Assembly: GCF_014191605.1 (NCBI RefSeq)
Contig: NZ_JACHWU010000002.1
Location: 682,001-746,000 of the forward strand
Direction: 5' to 3'
DNA: 64,000 nucleotides
Origin: Prauserella isguenensis
Lineage (GTDB): Bacteria > Actinomycetota > Actinomycetes > Mycobacteriales > Pseudonocardiaceae
The notes beneath the pieces were generated by a model, which saw only the letters and a program-made list of their open reading frames with translations, had not been told where the DNA came from and made no database searches. Shown here one piece after another: positions 28,563 to 37,301 of this stretch (its first letter is position 1; each line of letters starts with the position of its first letter). Made by a program: the position numbers and the translations under genes.

Positions 28563-29498
28563 CAGTCGCAGCGCATCATGGGCGATCTCGCCCAGGAGGT
28601 CCGGGGACCCGGGCGTGTCCGAGAAGAACTGCGTCTCGACGACCGTCAGGCGATTGCCGACGACCCGGGATGCGTATTCGCCCGTGGCCACGTTCGGCGC
28701 ACCCGGCAGGTTCGCGGTGCCGTCACGGACGAGGTCGTTGACGTTGCCGGTGCCGTCGGTGTCGGTGGTGACCTTCAACTGCTGAGCGCCGGTTTGCCCC
28801 GGCATCGTCACGACGACGACCGACACGAGCGCACGGGCGTCCTGCGAGCGCGTCTCGTACAGCGACCGGTGCACCTGTTCGCAGGGATGCTCCCGGAACC
28901 AGCCGACGAGGTCGCCGTAGGAGTTGGCCGCGCAGCCCGCTGAGATCTCCGGTCCCGCCACCCGGGTGTAGTCGAACTCGCCACTCGTCAGCGGGTCCTC
29001 CTGCTGCGCCGTGGGCTGCGGGTCGTCGCCCACCGGTTCGTACCGGATCAGCCACCACACGAGCCCCGACACGAGCGCGATCGCGACGAGACCACCGCCG
29101 CGCAAAGCGGTCCGCAGCCGCGGCGACATCCCGGAGCCGGCGGAGCCGCCAGGCACCCCTGGCGGCTGTGACCGCGGGGATGGCGCCGGCGGTGCCGCCC
29201 CCGGCTGCGGCGCTGTGAATCCCGCCTGCGGCCCTGTGAATCCCGGCTGCGGCCCTGCGCCCCCGGCTGCTGCGGGGCCTCCGCGCACCGCGGGCCGTCC
29301 GGGCGCGACCGGCGGTCCGGCTGCTGTGGGCGTTCCGCGCGGAACACCGCCGGAGGGAGCGGCCGGGCCGGACGACCCCGACGGGCCCGCGGGAGCGGCC
29401 TGCGGTCCGGACCGCTGTGGATGCGGTCCGTGATGCCCGTAGACCGGTCCAGGCTGTTGTCCACTCGATCCGGGTAACTGCGGCTGCTGTCCTGGCAC
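28545..29498 (-). CDS. Pro/Gly-rich single-pass membrane protein
   Basis: Product of about 317 aa from the GTG at 29498. Residues 1-130 are Pro/Gly/Gln-rich and disordered. A transmembrane helix (LVAIALVSGLVWWLIRY) sits near residues 145-162. The extracytoplasmic C-terminal domain contains two conserved cysteines in GCAANSYGDLVGWFREHPCEQVHR and a strand-rich region (ALVSVVVVTMPGQTGAQQLKVTTDTDGTGNVNDLV). It lies 26 bp after the aminotransferase gene on the same strand. Seen in actinobacteria as a hypothetical membrane protein; function unknown. Confidence 0.75.
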   Translation of the reverse strand: MPGQQPQLPGSSGQQPGPVYGHHGPHPQRSGPQAAPAGPSGSSGPAAPSGGVPRGTPTAAGPPVAPGRPAVRGGPAAAGGAGPQPGFTGPQAGFTAPQPGAAPPAPSPRSQPPGVPGGSAGSGMSPRLRTALRGGGLVAIALVSGLVWWLIRYEPVGDDPQPTAQQEDPLTSGEFDYTRVAGPEISAGCAANSYGDLVGWFREHPCEQVHRSLYETRSQDARALVSVVVVTMPGQTGAQQLKVTTDTDGTGNVNDLVRDGTANLPGAPNVATGEYASRVVGNRLTVVETQFFSDTPGSPDLLGEIAHDALRLSAATR

Positions 29499-29524
29499 GG
29501 CCCGTGACGGTAGCCGATCCGGCG

Positions 29525-30565
29525 TCAGCGGAGGGCCGCAACCGCCAGATCGACGTCCTCCCACGTGTTGTACAGGTGGAATCCCAGACGGAACCTGCCC
29601 GCACGCATACTCCCGCGCAGGCCCGCGCGGGAGAGCCGCTCCGGCGTGGCACGGACGTCCACGGACACGATCGCACTGCCCGCGGGCGGCAGGCCGAGCT
29701 CACCGCGCAACGCGTCGGCGAGCCCGATGCAGTGCGCGTACACGGCGTCCCGGTCGAGCGAGGCGAGGTGGTCGAGCGCCGCTGCGGCGCCGATGAACGC
29801 CAGCCACGCCGGTGAGGCGTCGAACCGCCGAGAACCGGCGGCCAGGCGCAGCGGCAGACCGTACACCGTGTCCCACGGGTTCTCCCCCGCGTACCAGTTG
29901 GCGCCCACGGGCCTGCCGCGGTCGAGCGCCCGCGGATGCACGGCGAGCCACGCCGCACCGCGCGGGCTCAACAGCCACTTGTAGCCCGCACAGACGACCC
30001 AGTCGGCCCAGTCCAGTTCGAGCGGCAACCATCCGGCCGCCTGCGTGACGTCGAGCGCCACGGCGATCCCGGCCTCGGCGGTGGCGGCGCGCAACGCGGC
30101 GAGGTCGGCGACAGTACCGTCGGCGGACTGGACCACGGCGACCACCACGAGCTCGTGCCCGTCGACGGCCTCGGCGAGCTCGGCGACCGGCACCGTCTCG
30201 ACGGTCACGCCGCGATGCTCCTGTGCGGCGAAGGGGAACGTCACGCTGGTGAACTCGCCGGTCGCGGCGAGCACCCGCGCCCCGTCGGGCAGACCCGCCG
30301 CCACCGGGGCGAGCAGCCCCGCGACGGTGGCGCCGACGGCGACCCGATCGGCCGGAACGCCCACCAGGTCGGCGAACGACGCGCGCGAGGCGTCGACGGC
30401 GGCGGTGAAGTCCGGCGGGTCGTCCGCGCCCGTGCGCCAGCGGTCGACGGCGGCCGCGACGGTGTCGGCCACGGTGGCGGGCGGAATGCCGATGCTCGGC
30501 GTGTTGACGTACCCGACGGGGACGTCGAACGCGGCGCCGAACGCGTGACGACGGGTAGCGCTCAT
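29525..30565 (-). CDS. PLP-dependent class V aminotransferase-like enzyme
   Basis: Product of about 346 aa from ATG 30565; a GTG at 30574 is the alternative. It has the aspartate-aminotransferase fold of class V (NifS/kynureninase-like) enzymes. The N-terminal segment VPVGYVNTPSIGIPP is typical. VALDVTQAAGWLPLELDWADWVVCAGYKWLLSPRG carries the PLP-ring aspartate (D in LDVTQ) and the Schiff-base lysine (GYKWLL). The C-terminal FRLGFHLYNTWEDVDL is also typical. The substrate is uncertain; annotated relatives include kynureninase-like and cysteine desulfurase-like proteins. Confidence 0.88.
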   Translation of the reverse strand: MSATRRHAFGAAFDVPVGYVNTPSIGIPPATVADTVAAAVDRWRTGADDPPDFTAAVDASRASFADLVGVPADRVAVGATVAGLLAPVAAGLPDGARVLAATGEFTSVTFPFAAQEHRGVTVETVPVAELAEAVDGHELVVVAVVQSADGTVADLAALRAATAEAGIAVALDVTQAAGWLPLELDWADWVVCAGYKWLLSPRGAAWLAVHPRALDRGRPVGANWYAGENPWDTVYGLPLRLAAGSRRFDASPAWLAFIGAAAALDHLASLDRDAVYAHCIGLADALRGELGLPPAGSAIVSVDVRATPERLSRAGLRGSMRAGRFRLGFHLYNTWEDVDLAVAALR

Positions 30566-30615
30566 GATCGTCACGCTACTCCCGCCGGGCGTCCGGTCCC
30601 ACCGATGCGAACCGG

Positions 30616-32142
30616 TCAGGCGTGTTCGAGCAGCGGACCGAGCAGCCCCGGAACGGCCTCGTCCGCGAAAGCGAGGCCCTCGGCGGCGCCCACGTCGTGG
30701 ACGGAGTATGCGCCGGAACCCGCTGCGGTCGTGGTGGTGATCGTCATCAGCCCGCGGCGACGCTGGAAGAGCGACTGGCGAGCGTTCAGTCCGATCACGC
30801 CACGGCGTTGCAGGGCGACGGTGCTGCGGCGCACGCTGCCGTGCCGTGCCACGAGGTAGTCACCGTTCAGGCCGTGGCCGAGGTTGCGATACGCGTCTAC
30901 GGCGAGCGCGAGGGCTACCGGCACGCCGAGTACCGCACTGATCCACGCCAGGTGCAGCAGGACCGCCGACGACAGCAGTCCGCCGAGCACCGTCAGCGTG
31001 AGCACCGGGACCGCCGCACCGGCCAGCGCCCAACGGATGCGCCTGCCGCGTGCGGCCCGCGGATGCGGTGTCAGCGCAGCCGACGTCGGGCCGGTGCGCT
31101 CACGCAGCACGGCCGCGGCCACCCGGTCGGCCTCGCCACGGGGCGCGGCGGGGAGCAGGGTCTTACGGTCGGCCTTGTCGTCGTCGCCCCCTGACCGCAG
31201 ACCGGTCGCGACCGCGTCGACCCGCGCCGCGCCCGCCGTGCGCACCCCGAGCGGTTCGACGAGCTCGACCCCACGGAGGCGTTGCTCCTCGAGGGAGATC
31301 GACCGCACCGTCAGCAGGCCGCGGCGGACCCGCAGCGTGCCGCCGGGTTCGCGGTCGAGGCGGAAGTTCCACCACATCTCGACGAACAGCGCGAGCGAGC
31401 CGACCACGCCGATCACCACACCGGCGGCGACGACCACGGCCAGGGCGCCGACGAGACCGAGTCCGCCCAGCAGACCCGCCGTCCAGGTGATCACACCCGC
31501 CTGCAGATCGAACCATTGCGCGACCTGCAACACGGCCCCGTAGGCGCCGGCACCGAGCGCGGGCGTGAGGACCGACAGCGGCGCGTACCGCACCCAACGG
31601 GGAGCGAACGTGGCGAGCCGTCCGTCGGCGGCGGGTTCGCCGTCGCCGCGTCCGCGGTCGAGGAGCTCGGCGCGCAGCCGCTCCCCCTCCTCGCGTCCCA
31701 CGGCGTAGAGCGACACGGAACCGCCCGCGGATCCGCCCTCGCCGGTGTCGATCTTCACGGTGACGATGCCGAAGATCCGTACCTGTGGTCCCGCGGTGAG
31801 GTCCACGGTGCGGATGCGCTCACGGGACACCGACCTGCGGCTGCGCACGACGATGCCCTTGACGAGTTCGACCCGGTCGGCGGACACGCGATAGCGGGTC
31901 CTGCGCAGGCGCACGCGCTCGACGACCACCGTGGCGACCAGGGCGGCGGCCGAGGCGGGCAGCACCGTGACGAGTGCCCAGAACACCGACGCCGAGGCGA
32001 TCCCGAGGCCGGTCGGCACCCCCGCGGCCACGCAGATCCCGGCGACGGTGACCACGCTCGCCCGGACGGTGCGGGCGTCGAGCCGTCGCCACCCGTACCG
32101 GGACGCGGGGTCGTCGCGTGCGGGGTCGTCGCGCCCGGTCAT
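30616..32142 (-). CDS. Membrane protein with bacterial PH (bPH2) domains, YdbT-like
   Basis: Product of 508 aa with about six hydrophobic helices in pairs, separated by PH-like cytoplasmic segments of the PF03703 type. Typical PF03703 motifs are YRVSADRVELVKGIVVRSRRSVSRERIRTVDL, SISLEEQRLRGVELVEPLGVRTAGAARVDAVATG and VALQRRGVIGLNARQSLFQRRRGLMTI. The ATG at 32142 overlaps the stop of the upstream small bPH gene (ATGA). The pair resembles Bacillus ydbS-ydbT. Physiological role unknown; ydbST are linked to bacteriocin resistance in Bacillus. Confidence 0.88.
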   Translation of the reverse strand: MTGRDDPARDDPASRYGWRRLDARTVRASVVTVAGICVAAGVPTGLGIASASVFWALVTVLPASAAALVATVVVERVRLRRTRYRVSADRVELVKGIVVRSRRSVSRERIRTVDLTAGPQVRIFGIVTVKIDTGEGGSAGGSVSLYAVGREEGERLRAELLDRGRGDGEPAADGRLATFAPRWVRYAPLSVLTPALGAGAYGAVLQVAQWFDLQAGVITWTAGLLGGLGLVGALAVVVAAGVVIGVVGSLALFVEMWWNFRLDREPGGTLRVRRGLLTVRSISLEEQRLRGVELVEPLGVRTAGAARVDAVATGLRSGGDDDKADRKTLLPAAPRGEADRVAAAVLRERTGPTSAALTPHPRAARGRRIRWALAGAAVPVLTLTVLGGLLSSAVLLHLAWISAVLGVPVALALAVDAYRNLGHGLNGDYLVARHGSVRRSTVALQRRGVIGLNARQSLFQRRRGLMTITTTTAAGSGAYSVHDVGAAEGLAFADEAVPGLLGPLLEHA

Positions 32143-32654
32143 GTCGCGTCGCCCGGTGTCGCCTGGGTCGTCTCGGTGAGTTCCTGCACGAGGTCGGCGG
32201 CGACGCCGTGGTCCAGACCGGGGATCCGCAGCGCACCTCTCGCCGACGCGGTCGTGACGGTGAGGGTGGCCAGGCCGAAAAGCTGCTCGAGGGGTCCGCG
32301 ATCGCTGTCGACCGTCTGGATGCGCGACATCGGTGCGACGCGCCACTCCTGCCACAGCGCGCCCGTCCGGGTGTAGACCGCGTCGCCGGTGACCTCCCAG
32401 CGGTGCACGCGGTACCACCACGCCGGCATCCCCACGGCCGTCACCACGGTCACGACGGCGAACCCGGCCGCGGGCACCAGCAGCCACGGCCGCACCACTC
32501 CGGGAAGCAGCACCGCCGCCACGACAAGCGCCGCGACGACCACCGCACCGGCGAGCAGGATTCGCGCACGCCACCACGTCACGGCGGTTCGATGCACGCG
32601 GTGTACCGGCGGCCGCAACCGCAGCTCCCCCGACCTGCTGCCCGATTCCCCCAC
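32139..32654 (-). CDS. Small membrane protein with bPH2 domain, YdbS-like
   Basis: About 171 aa from the GTG at 32654, which is preceded by GGAGG at suitable spacing; the GTG at 32672 is the alternative. Two hydrophobic helices (ARILLAGAVVVAALVVAAVLLPGVV and WLLVPAAGFAVVTVVTAVGM) are followed by the PF03703-type domain (WWYRVHRWEVTGDAVYTRTGALWQEWRVAPMSRIQTVDSDRGPLEQLFGLATLTVTTASA). It is translationally coupled to the larger bPH gene. The partner arrangement argues for a membrane complex. Confidence 0.85.
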   Translation of the reverse strand: MGESGSRSGELRLRPPVHRVHRTAVTWWRARILLAGAVVVAALVVAAVLLPGVVRPWLLVPAAGFAVVTVVTAVGMPAWWYRVHRWEVTGDAVYTRTGALWQEWRVAPMSRIQTVDSDRGPLEQLFGLATLTVTTASARGALRIPGLDHGVAADLVQELTETTQATPGDAT

Positions 32655-32780
32655 GATCGCCCGCCTCCACACCCTGGACAGCCTGCCGCGCCGGACGCTA
32701 GCAGTATCTCCCCACCCGCGTGTCCTGCACTCGGGCACGCGCCCGCCGCCACGCTCCGGAGGACGGCCTAGCCTCTGCGC

Positions 32781-33182
32781 ATGAGGTTGGGACTCGTGTC
32801 GCTCATCGTCGACGACTACGACGAGGCGATCGACTTCTTCGTGCGCGCCGTGGGATTCGACCTCGTCGAGGATTCGCCCGCGACCACGAACGACGGCAGG
32901 CCGAAACGCTGGGTGGTCGTGCGCCCGCCGCACGCGGAGACCGGCATCCTGCTCGCGCGCGCCGACGGCACGGAACAACGGGCCGCGGTCGGCGAGCAGT
33001 TCGCCGGCCGGGTCGGCCTGTTCCTCGACGTCGACGACGCCGAGGCCTTCGACGCGGCCTACGAGCGCATGCGTGCGGCCGGCGTCGAGTTCGTGCGTCC
33101 TCCTCGGACGGAGCCGTACGGCCGGGTGGCGGTGTGGCGTGATGTGTCCGGGAACCTCTGGGACCTCCGCAGCCCCGGGTGA
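32781..33182 (+). CDS. VOC-family (glyoxalase/dioxygenase superfamily) protein
   Basis: Product of 133 aa with the two paired beta-alpha-beta-beta-beta modules of the VOC fold: LGLVSLIVDDYDEAIDFFVRAVGFDLVED and VGLFLDVDDAEAFDAAYERMRAAGVEFVRPPRTEPYGRVAVWRDVSGNLWDL. The metal ligand typical of the C-terminal strand (E/D in GNLWDL) is partly retained. The actual substrate cannot be assigned; annotation ranges from glyoxalase to bleomycin-resistance type. It is divergent from the bPH pair. Confidence 0.85.
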   Translation: MRLGLVSLIVDDYDEAIDFFVRAVGFDLVEDSPATTNDGRPKRWVVVRPPHAETGILLARADGTEQRAAVGEQFAGRVGLFLDVDDAEAFDAAYERMRAAGVEFVRPPRTEPYGRVAVWRDVSGNLWDLRSPG

Positions 33183-33230
33183 CCACGGGACCGGCTCCGG
33201 ACGCGACGCCGCGGCACGCCGGCCCCGGAA

Positions 33231-33304
33231 ACCACAACACGGTCCCTCGGAACTGCACCACGATCTCCCAGAACTGCAACACGGCTGTCCGGGTGCAGAA
33301 CACG
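33231..33304. repeat. Imperfect 21-bp tandem repeats
   Basis: Three and a half units of 21 bp with a shared core (ACxxCAACACG-type) at 33231-33251, 33252-33272, 33273-33293 and 33294-33304. The units diverge by about one third of their bases. They lie in the 131-bp gap between convergent VOC and MBL genes. Confidence 0.75.
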
Positions 33305-33313
33305 CGCGGCGGA

Positions 33314-34393
33314 TCAGGCGAGGGGTTCCCACCACGGGTCGAGCTCGGGCGGGGACGCGACGTCGACGCGCTCGCCGGGTTTCGGCACGACGAGTGCGAC
33401 GCCGCGCGCCACGGCCTCCTTGCGGGCGCGGTCGACGGGTTCGGCCCAGCCGTGCGGAGCGAGCTCGAACGTGCCCCAATGCACGGGCACGAGGAGCCTG
33501 CCGCCGACGTCCACGTGCGCGGCCACCGCCTGCTCGGGCGTCATGTGGATGTCCGGCCAGCTCGGCGCGTAGGCGCCCACCTGCACGAGGGTCAGGTCGA
33601 ACGGGCCGTGGTCCTCGCCGATACGGCCGAAGCCGTCGAAGTAGCCGGTGTCCCCGCTGTAGAACACCCGATGCCGCTCCCCCGCGAGCACCCACGACGC
33701 CCACAGTGTGTTGTTGCGGGAGAAGGACCGCCCCGAGAAGTGCACGCCGGGCGTAGCCGTGATCCGCAGGCCCGCGAGGCGCGTCTCGTCGTGCCAATCG
33801 AGTTCGGTGACCCGCTGGGCAGGCACGCCCCACCGGCGCAGGTGCGCTCCGACGCCGAGCGGCACGACGAACACCGCGGTGGTCAGTCGCGCGAGATCGC
33901 GGACGGTGCGCATGTCGAGGTGGTCGTAGTGGTCGTGGGAGATGAGGACCACGTCGGGCTCGGGCAGCTCGGTCAGTGGCTGGGGCGGTGCGAACAACCT
34001 GCGCGGGCCGAGCCACCGCGACGGCGAGGCGCGGTCGCTCCACATAGGATCGACGAGCACGCGCGCGCCGTCGAGTTCGACGAAGGTGGAGGCATGGCCG
34101 AACCACGTCACGTACAGCCGGTCCTCCGGAGCGGGCCCGGAGAGGCCCCTGCGCGGCACGGATCCCGCCGGGCGCCGACTCCTGCGGCCGCGGATCATGT
34201 CGCCGACCGCCTCACGCACACTGCCCGGCGGCACCCAGTGCACCGGTTCGGGGTTGCGGAACGCACCGTCACGGAACTGCGGTGACCCGGGATAGCGACC
34301 GGGCTTGCCACCGAACGCGACGACGAGGTCGGCGGCGACGGCGGTCAGTCCGGCCGCGAATGCGGACACCGTCTGACGAGCGATTCTCGGCAC
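33314..34393 (-). CDS. MBL-fold hydrolase, NAPE-PLD/UlaG-like
   Basis: Product of 359 aa. The metal-binding motif SHDHYDHLD (HxHxDH variant) lies near residue 155, with GHAST, ATPGVHFSGRS, FYSGDTGYFDGF and VPVHWGTFELAPH completing the metallo-beta-lactamase core in the arrangement of N-acylphosphatidylethanolamine phospholipase D-like proteins. The N-terminal ~35 residues (ARQTVSAFAAGLTAVAADLVVAFGG) are hydrophobic, which may allow membrane association. Substrate not provable from sequence. Confidence 0.88.
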   Translation of the reverse strand: MPRIARQTVSAFAAGLTAVAADLVVAFGGKPGRYPGSPQFRDGAFRNPEPVHWVPPGSVREAVGDMIRGRRSRRPAGSVPRRGLSGPAPEDRLYVTWFGHASTFVELDGARVLVDPMWSDRASPSRWLGPRRLFAPPQPLTELPEPDVVLISHDHYDHLDMRTVRDLARLTTAVFVVPLGVGAHLRRWGVPAQRVTELDWHDETRLAGLRITATPGVHFSGRSFSRNNTLWASWVLAGERHRVFYSGDTGYFDGFGRIGEDHGPFDLTLVQVGAYAPSWPDIHMTPEQAVAAHVDVGGRLLVPVHWGTFELAPHGWAEPVDRARKEAVARGVALVVPKPGERVDVASPPELDPWWEPLA

Positions 34394-34592
34394 CGGGCGG
34401 CTCCTCGAAGGCGGCGGGCGGATGTCGGGCGGCGGGCGCGTTCCCGCACCGGCCGGGACCAGGGTGCCCGGCGGGCCCTCCCGTGCAACGTCGCCGACCG
34501 CCCCACAGTTCCCTACGGCCTCGTGCGCGGCGCGAAACGGCCCGGCAACATCGCGGCGTTCGAACGGCGACGTCGACGACGGCGCCCGGGGC

Positions 34593-36089
34593 TCACACGA
34601 TGGTGCGGGCGCGGGGCTCCTCCTCGCCGGGGCCGTGGCGCATCAGGTCGCCCCACGCGTCGGCGAGGCGGCGCACGAGCTCGTCGAGCACCTCGGGCTC
34701 CTGCATGAACGGCAGCCGCAGATAGTTGTCGTGCGCACCGGTGGGGTCCATCGTCGACCCCGGGATGACCTCGACCCCATGGCGGAGCGCGATCTGGGCG
34801 AACACGTCCGCGTCGCGCTCCGGCAGAGCGAGCCACAGCGACGACCCGCCGTCGGGCGTGCGCCACGTCCACCCGGGCAGGTGCTCGGCGAGCAACCGCT
34901 CGGCGTGGTCGCACCGCTCGGCGCGTTCGATCGAGCCGGTCTTGACGATCTCGGGCAGCCGCGGAAAGAGGCGTGCCGCGACGGCCTGTTCGATCAGCGG
35001 GCCCCCGAGGTCGGCGAGCGCCTTACGGCGGGCGCACCGCTGCAGCAGGCCGCGCGGTCCGCGGATCCAGCCGATCCGCAGGCCGCCCCACACCGCCTTC
35101 AGCGACTCCACGACGACCGATTCGGCACCCGCGGGCAGGTACGCCGACAGCGGCGCCGGGATCTCGGGTGGGTTCTCGCGGGCGAGGATGCAGCCTGCGT
35201 AGGCGTTGTCCTCGATGACGGCGACGTCGTACCGCGCGGCGAGCTCGGCGACGCGGCGGCGCCTGCGATCCGACATCAGCACACCGGCGGGGTTGTGGAA
35301 GGTCGGCATCACGTACAGCACCGACGGCCTGTGCTCGGCCAGCACCGCGGCGAGGCGGCGTTCGTCGATCCCTTCGTCGTCGAGCGGCACCGGCACGACG
35401 CCGGCGCCCGCGTCGCGGAACACGTCGAGGCACGGCTGCCAGCTGGGCGCCTCCACCGCGACGGTCGCCGCGCCGCGCAGGTACACCTCCGACAGCAACA
35501 CGAGCGCCTGGTGAGCGCCGGTCGTGATCATCACTTCGTCCGGCGCGGTGGGCAGGCCCTGGCCGGTGTAGTACTCGGAGACGGCTTCGCGCAGCGCGGG
35601 CAGGCCGCGCACCTGGTAGCCCGGGTCGCCGAGCAGCGAGGGCAGGTCGTAACGGGCGACCTCCTCGAGCGCCTCGGCGACCTCGGGCACGCCGGCGTCG
35701 GCGGCGCAGGCGAGGGAGATGACCGAGCCGGGACCGTCGATGAGCCGCTGGAACGTCGCCGCCGCCCGGCCGCCGCTCACCCGACCGTCGGCCGGGACCG
35801 CACGGGCCGCCGCGCTGATCCGCGTGCCGCTCCCCTGCTTGCGTTCCAGCAGCTCGCGAACTTCGAGCTCCTCGTATGCGGCGACGACCGTGGCCCGGCT
35901 GACGGCCAGTAGTTTGGCCAGTTCGCGCTCCGACGGCAGCCGCCGTCCGGCTGCCAGCGCACCCTCGTCAACGGCGTGGGCCACCGCGTCCGCGAGTTTG
36001 CGGTACAGCGGCCCGTCGCCGGCAGTCCAGTCACCGAGCACGGCGACCAGCTCGCCCCCGCGAGAAAAACGGTCCAATTCTCGTGCCAT
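34593..36089 (-). CDS. MocR-family (GntR-aminotransferase) transcriptional regulator
   Basis: Product of 498 aa. The N-terminal winged-helix GntR domain (residues about 25-90: LYRKLADAVAHAVDEGALAAGRRLPSERELAKLLAVSRATVVAAYEEL) precedes a fold-type I aminotransferase domain (PSLLGDPGYQVRGLPALREAVSEYYTG, VITTGAHQALVLLSEVYL, VVESLKAVWGGLRIGWIRG) with the PLP lysine at SLKAVWGG. MocR proteins sense PLP-linked metabolites. It is divergent from a mini membrane protein gene with an 83-bp gap that contains an operator-like decamer, shared with the NQO-like gene, so these genes are probably its targets. Confidence 0.93.
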   Translation of the reverse strand: MARELDRFSRGGELVAVLGDWTAGDGPLYRKLADAVAHAVDEGALAAGRRLPSERELAKLLAVSRATVVAAYEELEVRELLERKQGSGTRISAAARAVPADGRVSGGRAAATFQRLIDGPGSVISLACAADAGVPEVAEALEEVARYDLPSLLGDPGYQVRGLPALREAVSEYYTGQGLPTAPDEVMITTGAHQALVLLSEVYLRGAATVAVEAPSWQPCLDVFRDAGAGVVPVPLDDEGIDERRLAAVLAEHRPSVLYVMPTFHNPAGVLMSDRRRRRVAELAARYDVAVIEDNAYAGCILARENPPEIPAPLSAYLPAGAESVVVESLKAVWGGLRIGWIRGPRGLLQRCARRKALADLGGPLIEQAVAARLFPRLPEIVKTGSIERAERCDHAERLLAEHLPGWTWRTPDGGSSLWLALPERDADVFAQIALRHGVEVIPGSTMDPTGAHDNYLRLPFMQEPEVLDELVRRLADAWGDLMRHGPGEEEPRARTIV

Positions 36090-36092
36090 TGG

Positions 36093-36132
36093 TACTTACT
36101 CCAGTCCAGTATTCGGAGCATTCTAGTCCATG
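36093..36132. promoter_or_regulatory. Putative MocR operator (divergent promoter)
   Basis: CCAGTCCAGT (36101-36110) is part of a longer block read on the minus strand as TGGACTGGAGTAAGTACC; a further TGGACTAGAAT box is at 36117-36127. The same decamer recurs upstream of the NQO-like gene (37266-37275). Direct repeats of TGGACT fit known MocR/PdxR sites. Confidence 0.55.
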
Positions 36133-36172
36133 ACACCCCTATCGAGTACGACCCGCGAGGAGACGAGACGCA

Positions 36173-36388
36173 ATGGTGACCACACTCCTGTTCATGCTGG
36201 GACTGGTCCTGGTGCTGGCAGGGATCGGGCGGACGGTGCGCTACCCGGGACTGCCGTTCGACGTGGAGCCGGCGTTCGCCCGCCACGTCGTGACCGGCAT
36301 GGTGATCCTGTGGCACATCGGCCAGGCCAACGCGGACCGAATGGACCGGACGGCCGGAACCGTCGACCGCACCCCGATCGCACACTGA
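36173..36388 (+). CDS. Mini membrane protein (paralogue A)
   Basis: Product of 71 aa. The N-terminal helix (LLFMLGLVLVLAGIGRTVRYPG) and a shorter second segment (HVVTGMVILWHIG) are hydrophobic. Residues 1-48 match paralogue B (37302-37526) closely, for example VEPAFARHVVTG in both. The ATG at 36173 is preceded by GAGGAGACGAG. It is divergent from the MocR gene. No known domain is recognised; the strong paralogy supports it being real. Confidence 0.75.
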   Translation: MVTTLLFMLGLVLVLAGIGRTVRYPGLPFDVEPAFARHVVTGMVILWHIGQANADRMDRTAGTVDRTPIAH

Positions 36389-36470
36389 CGTCCGGAACGC
36401 CTGCAGTGGCAGGCCGGCCCACTGGGATCCGGCCTGCCATCGACGCGGCCACCGTCTCTCCCGGAGGCGT

Positions 36471-37238
36471 TCACCGGTAGTGGACCGCGAGGCCGGATCG
36501 ACCCGGGCTGAGTTCGGGCCGGAGCACCAGATCCTCGTCGTAACCACCGCCGTGTTCGCTCCGGTACGGCAGCGGCTCGTCGCAGGCCAGCCCGGCCAGG
36601 CGGCGCCGGAGCCGGGTCGCGGCGCGAGCCGCGGCGCCCTCGTCGGCGCGGTCGGCGCCGTGAATCGCCAGCGGCGGCAGAGCCGCCATGCCCGTGTACC
36701 AGAACACGCCGTGGTGCAGGGGGAACAGCACGTCCTCGAGATCGCCGTGAATGCCACGGGGACCGAACGAGCTCTCCCTGGCACCGATCGTCGTCACGAC
36801 GAGACCACGTTTGCCCGCCAGCTCGCCGTCGCCGTAGCGACGGACACGGCCCGTCGCCGGGTCGGCGACCCCGAATCCGAAGCCGTGCACCAGCACGCGG
36901 TCCAGCCAGCCCTTGAGGATCGCGGGCGGCCCGAGCCACCACAGCGGGAACTGCAGCACGACCGCGTCCGCCCAGCGGAGCTTCTCCTGTTCGGCCGCGA
37001 TGTCGGCACTGAGTTCGCCCGCGTCGTAGGCACGCCGGGAAGCCGAGCCCACCCGTAGCCGGCGGGCCGGGTCGTGCCCGAAGTCGGCCGCACCGACCAC
37101 GGGGTTCCACTGCATCGCGTACAGGTCGGACACGGTCACGGCGTGGCCGGACTCGACGAGCGCATGCCTGCCCTCGGTGGCGAGCATGCCGCCGAGCGAC
37201 CGCGGTTCGGGATGAGCGTGAATCCACAGTACGTTCAT
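36471..37238 (-). CDS. NAD(P)H-quinone oxidoreductase-like flavoprotein (Flavodoxin_2)
   Basis: Product of 255 aa from ATG 37238; the open frame continues to 37289 but lacks a ribosome site. The flavodoxin_2 fold typical of NQO1/MdaB/KefF enzymes is seen: VLWIHAHPEPRSLGGMLA (FMN/FAD phosphate loop), WADAVVLQFPLWWLGPPAILKGWLDRVLVHGFGFG, then KRGLVVTTIGARESSFGPRGIHGDLEDVLFPLHHGVFWYTG. These enzymes perform two-electron quinone or electrophile reduction. An operator-like decamer 28 bp upstream of the start is shared with the MocR gene. It lies downstream of paralogue B on the same strand. Confidence 0.88.
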   Translation of the reverse strand: MNVLWIHAHPEPRSLGGMLATEGRHALVESGHAVTVSDLYAMQWNPVVGAADFGHDPARRLRVGSASRRAYDAGELSADIAAEQEKLRWADAVVLQFPLWWLGPPAILKGWLDRVLVHGFGFGVADPATGRVRRYGDGELAGKRGLVVTTIGARESSFGPRGIHGDLEDVLFPLHHGVFWYTGMAALPPLAIHGADRADEGAAARAATRLRRRLAGLACDEPLPYRSEHGGGYDEDLVLRPELSPGRSGLAVHYR

Positions 37239-37255
37239 GCCCCCAGCCTCGACCG

Positions 37256-37275
37256 GTCCACTTTTCCAGTCCAGT
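37256..37275. promoter_or_regulatory. Putative MocR operator upstream of the NQO-like gene
   Basis: CCAGTCCAGT at 37266-37275 is identical to the decamer at 36101-36110. Read on the minus strand the block is TGGACTGGAAAAGTGGACC, that is, with a second TGGAC box 9 bp after the first. It lies 28-47 nt upstream of the NQO-like start codon. Confidence 0.55.
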
Positions 37276-37301
37276 GGCTGATCGGTCATCCCTCGAAAGA
37301 A

